NCBI RefSeq assembly: GCF_008520305.1
Contig: NZ_ML703264.1
Coordinates: 333,966-397,965, forward strand
Reading direction: 5' to 3'
DNA from: Mesorhizobium sp. SARCC-RB16n
GTDB taxonomy: Bacteria; Pseudomonadota; Alphaproteobacteria; Rhizobiales; Rhizobiaceae
Length of the DNA stretch: 64,000 nt
Shown here: one piece after another, positions 36,721 to 46,420 of the stretch
Layout: each line of letters opens with the position of its first letter
How positions within the stretch are numbered: the first letter of the stretch is position 1
Made by a program: the position numbers and the translations under genes
The notes under the pieces: model-generated
Databases searched by the model: none
What the model saw: the letters and a program-made list of their open reading frames with translations, nothing else
What the model was told of the DNA's origin: nothing

Positions 36721-37796
36721 AGCGGCTGCTACCCGTCCTGCTTGGCCTTGCCGTGCTTGGCGCGCTCGCAGCCTGCTCGAAATCGGACGAAAAGCCTCCG
36801 GAGATCATCCGGCCGGTGCAGTCCGTGGTGATCGAGCCGCGCACCACCCAGACTTTCGGCTTCGCCGGCTCGGTCGAGCCGCAGGTCAGTGCCGATCTTG
36901 CCTTCCGGCTGCTCGGGCGCGTCGTCTCGCGCGACGTCAAGGTCGGCGACATCGTCACCAAAGGCACGACGATCGCGGCACTCGACCCGACCGCGCTGGA
37001 GCTGGCCGTCCAGGCGGCCAAGGCCGAACTCTCCAATGCCGAGGCGCAATTCGCCAATGCCGCCGCCAGCGAGGAGCGCCAGCGCCAGTTGCTCACCTCG
37101 GCCAATACGTCGCAGTCGGTCTTCGACGCAGCGCAGCAGGCACGCAAAGCCGCGGAAGCCAGTGTCGAGCGGGCCAAGGCTTCGCTGGCCAAATCGCAGG
37201 AGCAGCTAGGCTATGCGAGGCTGTTCTCTGATTTCGACGGCGTCGTCACCGCCGTCGGCGCCGAGGTAGGCCAGACGGTCTCGGCCGGGCAGACGGTCGT
37301 CACAGTGGCGCGCTCGGACCCGCGCGAGGCTGTTGTCGACATTCCCGACCAGTTGACCGGCGACCTGACGGCCGGCACGCCGTTCCAGGTCATCTTGCAG
37401 TCGCTGCCGACGATCCAGATTGAGGCCAAGTTGCGCGAGATCGCGCCCCAGGCCGAGGGCTCGACCCGAACACGCCGCGTCAAGCTGACGCTGATCGATC
37501 CACCACAGGCCTTCAGGCTCGGCTCGACGGTAACGGCGACCCGGATGACCAAGGTCGTACCAACGATCGAGCTGCCCATGTCGGCGCTGCTTGAAAAGGA
37601 CGGCTCCGACAAGGTCTGGATCGTCGACCCGCAGACCTCGAGCGTGAGCATGCACGTGGTCAAGATCGCATCGAAGAATGGCGGAACCTTCACCGTGGCC
37701 GAAGGGCTTGAAGCCGGCATGCGGGTCGTCACGGCGGGCGTCCACAGCCTGAGTGAAGGCCAGAAGGTCAAAGTGCCCGAGGGAGGGGCCTCATGA
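36717..37796 (+). CDS. RND efflux periplasmic adaptor, lipoprotein (second)
   Basis: A 359-residue adaptor with a classic lipoprotein signal (MKRLLPVLLGLAVLGALAAC). The domain order matches its neighbour: lipoyl half (LLGRVVSRDVKVGDIVTKG), coiled coil (about 105-165, NAEAQFANAAASEERQRQLL), second lipoyl half (FDGVVTAVGAEVGQTVSAGQ) and beta-barrel. It is only moderately similar to the first adaptor, so an old duplication or a hetero-oligomeric adaptor is likely. It overlaps the genes on both sides by four bases. Confidence 0.9.
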   Translation: MKRLLPVLLGLAVLGALAACSKSDEKPPEIIRPVQSVVIEPRTTQTFGFAGSVEPQVSADLAFRLLGRVVSRDVKVGDIVTKGTTIAALDPTALELAVQAAKAELSNAEAQFANAAASEERQRQLLTSANTSQSVFDAAQQARKAAEASVERAKASLAKSQEQLGYARLFSDFDGVVTAVGAEVGQTVSAGQTVVTVARSDPREAVVDIPDQLTGDLTAGTPFQVILQSLPTIQIEAKLREIAPQAEGSTRTRRVKLTLIDPPQAFRLGSTVTATRMTKVVPTIELPMSALLEKDGSDKVWIVDPQTSSVSMHVVKIASKNGGTFTVAEGLEAGMRVVTAGVHSLSEGQKVKVPEGGAS

Positions 37797-40700
37797 AGGG
37801 CTTCAACCTCTCCGACTGGGCGCTCAACCACCGCTCGATGGTCTGGTACTTCATGCTGGTCTTCGTGGTGGCCGGCGTGTTTTCCTATCTCAATCTCGGC
37901 CGCGAGGAAGATCCGGCCTTCACCATCAAGACCATGATCGTCCAGGCCAACTGGCCGGGCGCCTCGGTCAATGAAACGGTGCGGCAGGTGACCGACCGCA
38001 TCGAGAAGAAGCTTGAGGAACTCGACAGCCTCGACTACACCAAATCGGTTACGACAGCCGGCCAGACTGTCATCTTCGTCAACCTGAAGGACACCACCAA
38101 GGCGCGCGATGTCGTGCCGAATTGGATTCAGGTCCGCAACATGGTCAACGACATCAAGGCGCAGTTTCCGCAAGGCGTGCAGGGACCGTTCTTCAACGAC
38201 CGCTTCGGCGATGTCTACGGCAACATCTATGCCTTCACCGCCGACGGGCTGACGCCACGCCAATTGCGCGATTATGTGGAGGATGTCAGGACCAAGATCC
38301 TGACCGTGCCCAATGCCGGCAAGGTCGACCTGGTCGGCGCGCAGGACGAGGCCATCTATCTCGAATTCTCGACGCGCCAGATAGCGGCGCTTGGCCTCAA
38401 CCAGCAGCAAATCGTGGCCAGCCTGCAGGCGCAGAATGCGATCACGCCGTCCGGCGTCATCCAGTCCGGGCCGGAGCGCATCAGCGTCCGCGTCGGCGGC
38501 CAGTTCACCTCCGAGGAGAGCCTGCGCGCCATCAATCTGCGCGTCAACGACCGGTTCTTTCGGCTGAGCGACGTGGCGACAATCACGCGCGGTTACGTCG
38601 ACCCGCCTACGGCCTTGTTCCGCTTCAACGGCCAAAACGCGATCGGGCTTGCCATCGGCATGAAGCCCAACGCCAACCTGCTCAAATTCGGCGAGGCACT
38701 GCACGAGGAGATGAACAAGGTGTTGGCCGACCTGCCGGTCGGCGTCGGCGTGCACCTGGTCGCCGACCAGCCCGTCATCGTCGAGGAAGCGGTTTCGGGT
38801 TTCACGCGCGCGCTGTTCGAGGCGGTGGCCATCGTGCTCGCGGTGTCGTTCATCAGCCTCGGCATGCGCGCCGGCTTCGTGGTGGCCCTGTCGATCCCAC
38901 TGGTGCTGGCCATCACCTTCACTGTCATGGAATATCTCGGCATATCGCTGCAGCGCATTTCACTCGGCGCGCTGATCATCGCGCTCGGACTGCTGGTCGA
39001 CGACGCGATGATCGCGGTCGAAATGATGGTGGCTCGGCTGGAGGTTGGCGATAGCCTGCGCAAGGCGGCTACCTATGTCTACACCTCGACCGCCTTCCCC
39101 ATGCTGACCGGCACGCTGGTGACGGTCGCCGGCTTCATCCCGATCGGCCTCAACTCGAGTGCTGCCGGCGAATACACCTTCACTCTGTTCGTCGTCATCG
39201 CCGTATCGCTGCTGGTGTCCTGGATCGTGGCGGTACTGTTCGCGCCGCTGCTCGGCGTCACCATCCTGCCGGCGACGATGAAGGCCAAGCATCACGACCA
39301 GCCGGGTCGCTTCGCTTCGCTGTTCCGGCGCGTGCTTGTCGGCTCGGTGCGCCATCACTGGCTGACCGTCATCGCCACGGTATTGTTGTTTGCCGCTTCG
39401 ATCGCCGGCTTCGGACTGGTACAGCAGCAGTTCTTCCCACCTTCCGACCGGCCGGAGCTGATCGTCGATTGGAACCTGCCACAGAACTCCTCGATTGCCG
39501 AAACGCGCGACCAGATGGAGCGCTTCGAACAGCGGGCGCTGGTCGGCAATCCCGACATCGACCACTTTTCCTCCTATATCGGTCAGGGTGCCGTGCGCTT
39601 CGTGCTGACCTATGACGTGCAGCCGGCCAATCCCTATTTCGGCCAGACCGTGATCGTCACCAAGAGCATCGAGGCGCGCAACCGGGTGAAGCCGGCGCTG
39701 GAGAAGCTGCTACGCGCGGAGTTTGTCGGCACCGACGCCTTCGTCAAGCCGCTTGAGCTTGGACCCCCAGTCGGGCGCCCGGTGCAGTACCGCGTCGGCG
39801 GTCCCGACATCCAGACGGTGCGAGAACTGGCGCAGCAGTTCGCCGGCGTGGTCTCGGCCAATTCGAAACTTGCAGCGCCGACCTTCGACTGGAACGAACC
39901 GCAGCGGGTGCTGAGGGTCGACGTGCTGCAGGACAAGGCGCGGCAGCTCGGCATCACCTCCTCCGACATCGCCAGCGCGCTGAACAGCACGGTCGGCGGC
40001 GCCACCATCACCCAGGTGCGCGATGCCACCTATCTGATCGATGTCGTGGCCCGCTCACGGGAAGCCGAGCGTGGCTCGATCGAGACGTTGCAGAACATGC
40101 AACTGCCGACCAGCACCGGCGAGGCCATTCCGCTCGCGGCGGTGGCAAATTTCCACTACGACCTGGAGCAGCCGACGGTTTGGCGGCGCGACCGCATCCC
40201 GACCATCACCGTGCGCGCGGGCCTGGTCGGCGACGTGCTGCCGGCAACCGTCGTCAACGAGTTGAAACCGTCGGTCGACGCCTTCATCACCAAGCTGCCG
40301 CCTGGCTATTCAGTCGCGACCGCCGGCTCCGTCGAGGAAAGCGCCAAGAGCCAGGGGCCAATCGCGGCCGTGGTGCCACTGATGCTGTTCGTCATGGCGA
40401 CCATCCTGATGGTGCAGTTGCAGAGCTTCCAGCGCCTGTTCCTGGTGGTGGCGGTGGCGCCGCTGGGCCTGATCGGCGTGGTGGCGGCCCTGGTGCCGAG
40501 CGGCGCGCCGCTCGGCTTCGTCGCCATCCTCGGCGTGCTGGCGCTGATCGGCATCCTGATCCGCAACTCTGTCATTCTGATCGTGCAGATCGAGGATCTC
40601 GTCGCCGAGGGCAAGCATCGCTGGGCGGCCGTCATCGAAGCGACAGAGCACCGCATGCGGCCGATCGCGCTGACGGCCGCCGCCGCCAGCCTGGCGCTCA

Positions 40701-40894
40701 TCCCGATCGCGCGCGAAGTGTTCTGGGGTCCGATGGCCTACGCCATGATGGGCGGCATCATCGCGGGCACCGCGATCACACTGCTGTTCCTGCCGTCGCT
40801 TTATGTGACGTGGTTCCGGATCAAGGAGCCGAAAGACGCAGGGGAAGGCGATGCGCAACAGGGAGAGATCCTGCCGGAAAGCGGAGCTGCCTGA
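37793..40894 (+). CDS. RND efflux pump inner-membrane permease
   Basis: A 1033-residue proton-driven exporter of the AcrB/MexF-like HAE family, with 12 membrane helices and two large periplasmic loops. The first periplasmic loop begins ANWPGASVNETVRQVTDRIE. The helix-4 proton-relay aspartates are in LIIALGLLVDDAMIAVEMM. The following segment STAFPMLTGTLVTVAGFIPI matches this family. No outer-membrane channel gene follows, so the pump must borrow one. The substrate is unknown; charged drugs, detergents or plant phenolics are typical. It ends 15 bases from the convergent ABC gene. Confidence 0.93.
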   Translation: MKGFNLSDWALNHRSMVWYFMLVFVVAGVFSYLNLGREEDPAFTIKTMIVQANWPGASVNETVRQVTDRIEKKLEELDSLDYTKSVTTAGQTVIFVNLKDTTKARDVVPNWIQVRNMVNDIKAQFPQGVQGPFFNDRFGDVYGNIYAFTADGLTPRQLRDYVEDVRTKILTVPNAGKVDLVGAQDEAIYLEFSTRQIAALGLNQQQIVASLQAQNAITPSGVIQSGPERISVRVGGQFTSEESLRAINLRVNDRFFRLSDVATITRGYVDPPTALFRFNGQNAIGLAIGMKPNANLLKFGEALHEEMNKVLADLPVGVGVHLVADQPVIVEEAVSGFTRALFEAVAIVLAVSFISLGMRAGFVVALSIPLVLAITFTVMEYLGISLQRISLGALIIALGLLVDDAMIAVEMMVARLEVGDSLRKAATYVYTSTAFPMLTGTLVTVAGFIPIGLNSSAAGEYTFTLFVVIAVSLLVSWIVAVLFAPLLGVTILPATMKAKHHDQPGRFASLFRRVLVGSVRHHWLTVIATVLLFAASIAGFGLVQQQFFPPSDRPELIVDWNLPQNSSIAETRDQMERFEQRALVGNPDIDHFSSYIGQGAVRFVLTYDVQPANPYFGQTVIVTKSIEARNRVKPALEKLLRAEFVGTDAFVKPLELGPPVGRPVQYRVGGPDIQTVRELAQQFAGVVSANSKLAAPTFDWNEPQRVLRVDVLQDKARQLGITSSDIASALNSTVGGATITQVRDATYLIDVVARSREAERGSIETLQNMQLPTSTGEAIPLAAVANFHYDLEQPTVWRRDRIPTITVRAGLVGDVLPATVVNELKPSVDAFITKLPPGYSVATAGSVEESAKSQGPIAAVVPLMLFVMATILMVQLQSFQRLFLVVAVAPLGLIGVVAALVPSGAPLGFVAILGVLALIGILIRNSVILIVQIEDLVAEGKHRWAAVIEATEHRMRPIALTAAAASLALIPIAREVFWGPMAYAMMGGIIAGTAITLLFLPSLYVTWFRIKEPKDAGEGDAQQGEILPESGAA

Positions 40895-40909
40895 CGCGGC
40901 GTCGGACAG

Positions 40910-41677
40910 CTATCGTGAAATTTGCTCGGGAGCGGTTCTCACAAACCCTTCGCTGGCCCTGAGCAAATTGCGTGTATAATCCTTCGTCACGCGGCGCTCG
41001 ACGAGGTCATTTGCAATCAGATTCTCCACCGCCTCGCCGCCCTGCATCACCATCAGCCGCTCGCACATATGGGTGATGATGGCGAGATCGTGGCTGACCA
41101 TCAGGAAGGTCAGCTTGCGCCGGCGGCGGATTTCCTCCAGCAGGTTGAGCACTTCCGCCTGCACCGAGGCATCAAGGGCCGAGGTCGGCTCGTCGAGCAG
41201 CAGGATCGAGGGTTCGAGAATGAGTGCACGCGCGATCGCCACGCGTTGGCGCTGGCCGCCCGAGAGCTGGTGTGCGTAGCGGAAGCGGAAGCCGTTGCCG
41301 AGACCGACCTCGTCTAGTGCGCGTTCGATGCGCTTTTCGCCATCGGCAAAGCCGTGGATGGCAAGCGGCTCCTGCAGCAGGCGGTCGACGGTCTGGCGCG
41401 GGTGCAGCGAACCATACGGGTCCTGGAAGACCATCTGCACTTCGCGGTAAAAGGCCTTGTCGCGGCGCGCGCCGAGCGTCTTGCCGTTGACGGTGATGTT
41501 GCCCGAGGCGACCGGCGCGAGGCCGGCGATGGCCCGCAGCAATGTCGATTTGCCGGAGCCGGATTCGCCGACAAGGCCGAAGGATTCACCCGGCTGCACG
41601 TCGAGGCTGACGCCCTTCAGCGCGCGGAAGCGGTCGAAGATCACCTCCAGCCTGTCGACGGCAATCGCTGATGTCAT
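40910..41677 (-). CDS. Peptide/opine-type ABC importer ATPase (second, OppF/DppF-like)
   Basis: A 255-residue ABC ATPase with Walker [17 protein letters not shown], signature [12 protein letters not shown] and Walker B ILLLDEPTSALD. It pairs with the DppD-like ATPase to drive the importer of this operon. The start at 41677 overlaps the upstream stop as ATGA; an ATG three codons earlier is possible but would overlap by 13 bases. It lacks the long C-terminal oligopeptide extension except for a short end. Confidence 0.9.
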   Translation of the reverse strand: MTSAIAVDRLEVIFDRFRALKGVSLDVQPGESFGLVGESGSGKSTLLRAIAGLAPVASGNITVNGKTLGARRDKAFYREVQMVFQDPYGSLHPRQTVDRLLQEPLAIHGFADGEKRIERALDEVGLGNGFRFRYAHQLSGGQRQRVAIARALILEPSILLLDEPTSALDASVQAEVLNLLEEIRRRRKLTFLMVSHDLAIITHMCERLMVMQGGEAVENLIANDLVERRVTKDYTRNLLRASEGFVRTAPEQISR

Positions 41678-42519
41678 GCCGCCCACTCCGGCTTGCGGTC
41701 GAGCACCGGCAGCGGATGACGGTCGGCGCCGATCTTTGGCATGCAGTTGAGCAGCCCGCGCGTGTAGGGATGCTGGGCCTGGCTGAGCTCCGAGGCCTTG
41801 AGCTGCTCGACCACCTTGCCGGCATACATGACGATGACGCGGTCGCAGAAAGAGGAAACCAGGCGCAGATCGTGCGAGATGAAGATCAGCCCCATGCCGC
41901 GCTCGCTGACCAGCCGGTCGAGGATACCGAGCACGTCGAGTTGCACCGTGACGTCGAGCGCCGAGGTCGGCTCGTCGGCGATCATCATTTCCGGCCCGGC
42001 GATCAGCATCATGGCGATCATGGCGCGCTGGCCCATGCCGCCCGACACTTCGTGCGGATGCAGGTCGAAGACGCGTTTGGGATCGCGGATCTGCACCGCC
42101 TCCAGCATGGCCAGCGCGCGATCGCGCGCCTCGGCCTTGCCGACCTTCTCATGGGTGCGCAGCGTCTCGACGATCTGGCGGCCAATGCTCATCACCGGGT
42201 CGAGCGAATATTTCGGATCCTGCAGGATCATGGCGATGCGGTTGCCCCGCAACGCCCGGCGTTGGCGTGGCGAGACGCCGAGCAGGTCGATGCCGTCGAA
42301 GATCAATTTGTTGGCCGATATCCGCGCCTGCGGCGGTGTCAGGCCCATGATGGCGCGGCCCGTCTGCGACTTGCCCGAGCCGGACTCGCCGACGATGCCG
42401 AGGCGTTCGCGGCCAAGCGAAAAGGAAACGCCGCGCACCGCCTCGACCAGACCGGTGCGGGTCGGAAAGGTGACGCGCAGATCATCTACCTCAAGGAGTG
42501 TCACCGTCTGGCCGCTCAT
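41674..42519 (-). CDS. Peptide/opine-type ABC importer ATPase (first, OppD/DppD-like)
   Basis: A 281-residue ATPase with Walker [17 protein letters not shown] and Walker B MMIADEPTSALD. The signature is VSGGMGQRAMIAMM, with Met-Gly where many relatives have Gln-Arg. The C-terminal AQHPYTRGLLNCMP is characteristic of the Dpp/Opp family. ATGA overlaps on both sides. Confidence 0.9.
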   Translation of the reverse strand: MSGQTVTLLEVDDLRVTFPTRTGLVEAVRGVSFSLGRERLGIVGESGSGKSQTGRAIMGLTPPQARISANKLIFDGIDLLGVSPRQRRALRGNRIAMILQDPKYSLDPVMSIGRQIVETLRTHEKVGKAEARDRALAMLEAVQIRDPKRVFDLHPHEVSGGMGQRAMIAMMLIAGPEMMIADEPTSALDVTVQLDVLGILDRLVSERGMGLIFISHDLRLVSSFCDRVIVMYAGKVVEQLKASELSQAQHPYTRGLLNCMPKIGADRHPLPVLDRKPEWAA

Positions 42520-43436
42520 TGGTCACCGCTGCGGGGATCGAGTGCGTCGCGCAGGCCGTCGCCGAGCAGGTTGAACCCAAGGCTGACGATGAGGATGGCG
42601 AAGCCAGGCGCGCCGGCCACCCACCATTGGTCGAGGATGAAGCGGCGGCCCGAAGCGATCATGGTGCCCCATTCCGGCAGCGGCGGCTGCGCGCCAAGGC
42701 CGAGGAAGCCGAGGCCCGCGGCCGTCAGGATGATGCCGGCCATGTCGAGCGTCACGCGGACGATCAGCGAGGAGATGCACAACGGCATGATGTGGCGCAG
42801 CACGATGCGGAAAGGCGAGGCGCCCATCAATTGCACTGCCTTGATGTAGTCCGAGTTGCGCACTGTGAGCGTCTCGGCCCGAGCGATGCGCGCATAGGGC
42901 GGCCAGGAGGTGATGGCGATCGCCAGCACGGCGTTCTCGATGCCGGGGCCAAGGGCGGCGACGAAGGCCAGTGCCAGCACCAGCTTGGGGAAGGCAAGGA
43001 AGATGTCGGTGATGCGCATCAAGATGGCATCGGTCCAACCGCCGGCATAGCCGGCGACGGTACCGACCAGCAGGCCGATGGGTGCGGCGATGATTGCGAC
43101 CAGGACAACGACATAAAGCGTCCAGCGGGAGCCGTAGAGAATGCGCGAATAGATGTCGCGGCCAAGGTCGTCGGTGCCGAACCAGTGCTGCGCACTCGGC
43201 GCCAGCAGCCGCGCGTTCTTCAGGTCGCCGAAGGTCGGCGAATATGGCGCCAGCACACCGGCAAGGGCGGCGACGGCCAACAGGGCGATGATGATCAGCA
43301 GCCCGACAAAGGCCAGACGATTGGCGGAAAAGCGCCGCCAAGCGACATAGGCGCGGCCGAGCCTTGCCTGCATGCGCGATGCCGGCCGCTCGCTGAGCAG
43401 CCAGTCGCGACGGCTTTGGGTCGCCTCGGCGCTCAT
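42516..43436 (-). CDS. Peptide/opine-type ABC importer permease (DppC-like)
   Basis: A 306-residue inner-membrane protein with about six helices. The extended cytoplasmic N-terminus is typical of DppC/OppC, with the segment HWFGTDDLGRDIYSRILYG and the ATPase-contact loop RIARAETLTVRNSDYIKAVQ. It heterodimerises with the DppB-like permease. Confidence 0.9.
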   Translation of the reverse strand: MSAEATQSRRDWLLSERPASRMQARLGRAYVAWRRFSANRLAFVGLLIIIALLAVAALAGVLAPYSPTFGDLKNARLLAPSAQHWFGTDDLGRDIYSRILYGSRWTLYVVVLVAIIAAPIGLLVGTVAGYAGGWTDAILMRITDIFLAFPKLVLALAFVAALGPGIENAVLAIAITSWPPYARIARAETLTVRNSDYIKAVQLMGASPFRIVLRHIMPLCISSLIVRVTLDMAGIILTAAGLGFLGLGAQPPLPEWGTMIASGRRFILDQWWVAGAPGFAILIVSLGFNLLGDGLRDALDPRSGDQ

Positions 43437-44494
43437 GCGGATTTCGTCCTCGGATCGAGCAGCCGGTAAAGCAAGTCGGACAGAAGGTTGATGGCTATGA
43501 ACACCGAGCCGATGACGATGGTGCCGCCGAGTACGGCGTTCATGTCGGCGTTCTGCAGCGAATTGGTGATGTAGAGGCCAATGCCGGGCCAGGAGAAGAC
43601 GGTCTCGGTCAGCACCGAGCCCTCGAGCAGCCCGGCATAGGACAACGCGATCACTGTCACCATCGGCACGGCGGCATTGCGCAGCGCGTGGCCCCAGATG
43701 ATGCGGGTTTCCGACAGGCCCTTGGCGCGCGCCGCGACGACATATTCCTGGGCGAGCTCATTGAGCATGAACGAGCGCGTCATGCGGCTGATGTAGGCGA
43801 GCGAGAAATAGCCGAGCAACGAGGCCGGCAAGATGATGTGCCGGAAGGCATCGTAGAAGACGTCCCACTGTCCCTGCATCGCGGAGTCGAGCAGATAGAA
43901 ACCGGTGATCGGCGTGAAGGTGTATTCGTAGACGACGTCAAGCCGTGCAGGGAAGGCCACCCATTGCAGCTTGGCATAGAACAGGACGAGCCCAAGCAGA
44001 CCGAGCCAGAAGATCGGGACGGAATAACCGATCAGGCCGATGACGCGCACGATCTGGTCGATGAGGCTGCCCCGCTTCACCGCGGCCAGCACGCCAAGCG
44101 GTACGCCAAACAGCGCGCCGATCAGTGTCCCCAGTGTCGCCAGTTCCGTCGTTGCCGGAAGCGCGCGGCGGATGTCGGTCATGACCGGATTGGTGGTCAG
44201 CACCGAGGTGCCGAAATCGCCGTTCAGGGCGTTTTTCACATAGATGTAGAACTGCTCGATCAGCGGCAGGTCGAGGCCCATCTCGCGGCGCGTGCGCTCG
44301 ACGACATTGAGAGGTGCCCGGTCGCCGAGCACCGCCAGCACCGGGTCGATCGGGATGACCCGGCCAATGAAGAAAGTGACCGCGAGCAGACCAAGATAGG
44401 TCGTTACCGCGATGACCAGAAAGCGGCCGAGCGATGATGCAAGGGCGATGGCGCGGGCGCTGCCGCGCCCGCTCTCGTTTTCAATCGCGCTCAT
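43433..44494 (-). CDS. Peptide/opine-type ABC importer permease (DppB-like)
   Basis: A 353-residue permease with about six helices; its segments PIDPVLAVLGDRAPLNVVER and LPLIEQFYIYVKNALNGDFG are typical of DppB/OppB. The contact loop is [20 protein letters not shown]. It is 18 bases after the binding-protein gene and overlaps the DppC-like gene. Confidence 0.9.
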   Translation of the reverse strand: MSAIENESGRGSARAIALASSLGRFLVIAVTTYLGLLAVTFFIGRVIPIDPVLAVLGDRAPLNVVERTRREMGLDLPLIEQFYIYVKNALNGDFGTSVLTTNPVMTDIRRALPATTELATLGTLIGALFGVPLGVLAAVKRGSLIDQIVRVIGLIGYSVPIFWLGLLGLVLFYAKLQWVAFPARLDVVYEYTFTPITGFYLLDSAMQGQWDVFYDAFRHIILPASLLGYFSLAYISRMTRSFMLNELAQEYVVAARAKGLSETRIIWGHALRNAAVPMVTVIALSYAGLLEGSVLTETVFSWPGIGLYITNSLQNADMNAVLGGTIVIGSVFIAINLLSDLLYRLLDPRTKSA

Positions 44495-44512
44495 GCGGCG
44501 CGTCCGTCGGCG

Positions 44513-46156
44513 TTACTCTTTCGAGACCGGCCCGACGAAGTTGGTGTCGAAGCTCGGACCGAGCGCAAAGCTCTTGAGGTTCTTGCGCAGCCCGGCTACT
44601 TCCAATTGCTGATGGATGATGACGAAGGGGCTGGTGTCGAGGACCTTCTGCTGCAGATCCTTGTACATATCAGCGCGCTTGCCCGCGTCCTTCTCCAGGA
44701 GTGCTGCTTCCGTTTCCTTGGTCAGGTCCGGAATGTCCCAGGAATTGCGCCAGGCGAGTGTATGCGACTTGCCGGCATCCGAATTGTCAGGGTTCGAGGC
44801 AAAGGTCTGGGCGTTGGAGTTCGGATCGAAATAGTCCTGGCCCCAATTGCCGATATAGATGTCGTGGTTGCGGGCGCGGTATTTGGTCAGCGTCTGCTTG
44901 CCGTCGCCCGGAATGATCTCCAGCTTGATGCCGGCCTGGCCGAGCGTCTGCTGGATCGATTCCGCCATCCCGGTGGTCGGCTGGCCGGTGCGTACGTCCA
45001 TGGTGACGCTGAAGCCATCCGGCAGGCCGGCCTTGGCCAGCAATTCCTTGGCCTTGGCGACATCAAGCTTGAAGGGATTGTCATCCACGGCGCCGAGGTC
45101 GCCCTTGGGCAGGAAGGACTGGTGGATTTCGCCGATGCCCTTGAGGATGGTCGAGCTCAGCGCATCGTAATCGACAAGGTATTTGAAGGCCTGGCGGACC
45201 TCGGGCTTGGCGAGGTTCGGGTTCTTCTGGTTGAGGCTGATATAGTAGACCGTGCCTTTCGGCGCGCTGGTGGTGGTGAGCTTGTCGTTCTTGGCGATGG
45301 CGTCGAGATCATTCGGCTCGAGATTGCGGGCAACGTCGATGTCGCCGGCTTCGAGTGCCAGGCGCTGCGCCGAGCTCTCCTTCATGTTGCGGTAGATGAC
45401 GCGGGCGAGCTTGGCCTTTTCACCGTGATAATTGTCGTTGCGCTCCATGACGACGGCTTCGTTGGCACGCCACTCACGCAGCTTGTAGGCGCCGGAACCG
45501 GCATAGCCGGTCTTCAGCCAGGCGTTGCCGAAGTCATTGTCCCATTTGTAGTCGGCGGTGGGCGCTGCCTTGACGACGTGCTCCTTGACCAGCTTGCCGT
45601 CGACGACCGAGGCGACCGTCGCCGACAGGCAGTTCAGGACGAAACTTGGCGCGTAGGCCTTGTCGACAGTGAACTGGAAGGTGGTGTCGTCGACCGCCTT
45701 GGCCTTTTCGGTGACGTTGTCGCCGCTGATGCCGAACTGGTCGATGATGAAGGCGGGGCTCTTGTCCAGCTTGACGGCGCGCTCGAACGAGTAGGCAACA
45801 TCGGCCGCTGTGATCGGGTTCCCGGAGGCGAATTTCAGGCCCGGCTTGAGCTTGAACGTATAGGTCAGGCCGTCGTCGGAGACGGTCCAGCTTTCGGCGA
45901 GATCGGGCTTGACCTTGGAGGTGTCGCTGAGATCGAGGCGGACAAGAAGGTCATAGGTGTTGCCGGTGACTTCGGCGGTCGACAGCTCGAACGCCTCGCC
46001 CGGATCCATCGAGATGATGTCGTCGATGGCAAAGCCTTCGACAAGTGTGTCGGCGGGGGTGACCGCGCCAGCCGGAGCTCCGGCCAGAAGCAGTGCCGAC
46101 ATGGCTGCGCCCGCAAGCAGGATGCGGGATCGTAGAGCAAACTTTTCCATCATCAT
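44513..46156 (-). CDS. Extracellular solute-binding protein, family 5 (peptide/opine type)
   Basis: A 547-residue periplasmic binding protein with a Sec signal (MMMEKFALRSRILLAGAAMS, ending near PAGA). The family 5 signature is PDLAESWTVSDDGLTYTFKL followed by PGLKFASGNPITAADVAYSF. The start is one of three consecutive ATGs (46156, 46153, 46150), with AGGGAA upstream. It is the first gene of its five-gene import operon. The ligand may be dipeptides, oligopeptides or opine-like compounds; motifs do not decide. The leader carries an inverted repeat at 46181-46199 and a palindrome at 46257-46272. Confidence 0.9.
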   Translation of the reverse strand: MMMEKFALRSRILLAGAAMSALLLAGAPAGAVTPADTLVEGFAIDDIISMDPGEAFELSTAEVTGNTYDLLVRLDLSDTSKVKPDLAESWTVSDDGLTYTFKLKPGLKFASGNPITAADVAYSFERAVKLDKSPAFIIDQFGISGDNVTEKAKAVDDTTFQFTVDKAYAPSFVLNCLSATVASVVDGKLVKEHVVKAAPTADYKWDNDFGNAWLKTGYAGSGAYKLREWRANEAVVMERNDNYHGEKAKLARVIYRNMKESSAQRLALEAGDIDVARNLEPNDLDAIAKNDKLTTTSAPKGTVYYISLNQKNPNLAKPEVRQAFKYLVDYDALSSTILKGIGEIHQSFLPKGDLGAVDDNPFKLDVAKAKELLAKAGLPDGFSVTMDVRTGQPTTGMAESIQQTLGQAGIKLEIIPGDGKQTLTKYRARNHDIYIGNWGQDYFDPNSNAQTFASNPDNSDAGKSHTLAWRNSWDIPDLTKETEAALLEKDAGKRADMYKDLQQKVLDTSPFVIIHQQLEVAGLRKNLKSFALGPSFDTNFVGPVSKE

Positions 46157-46256
46157 GATGATTGTTCCCTGTTTTGTTGACCTGAGTTCCCGGCTCAGGA
46201 TTGTGGTGTTCTTTTCGGGGCCGGCAACGGCCCTCGACCACTTACCGTCGTGGTTT

Positions 46257-46272
46257 TTGTCCAATTGGTCAA
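46257..46272. promoter_or_regulatory. Near-perfect palindrome upstream of the ABC importer operon
   Basis: TTGTCCAATTGGTCAA is symmetric except for one position (TTGnCCAATTGGnCAA). It lies about 100 bases before the binding-protein start, in a 264-base gap without other genes. It looks like an operator for a dimeric regulator such as a GntR-family protein. The regulator gene is not in the window. Confidence 0.45.
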
Positions 46273-46420
46273 CAGCATATCCGGCGGCCTTGTGGCGGGC
46301 AACGAGCATTTATGCGACGGCCCGGTGAACCAGCGCGATAAACCAGAATGGCGGGCTGAGTGCCAAGGCGCGCGCACGCCAATCAAGGCTTGCGAACAGG
46401 GAGAATCCCCCCGTTCTGAA

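Noticed and set aside
37211-38755. A 514-codon open frame opposite the second adaptor and RND permease
   Set aside because: Antisense to two certain genes that overlap by ATGA; no independent support.
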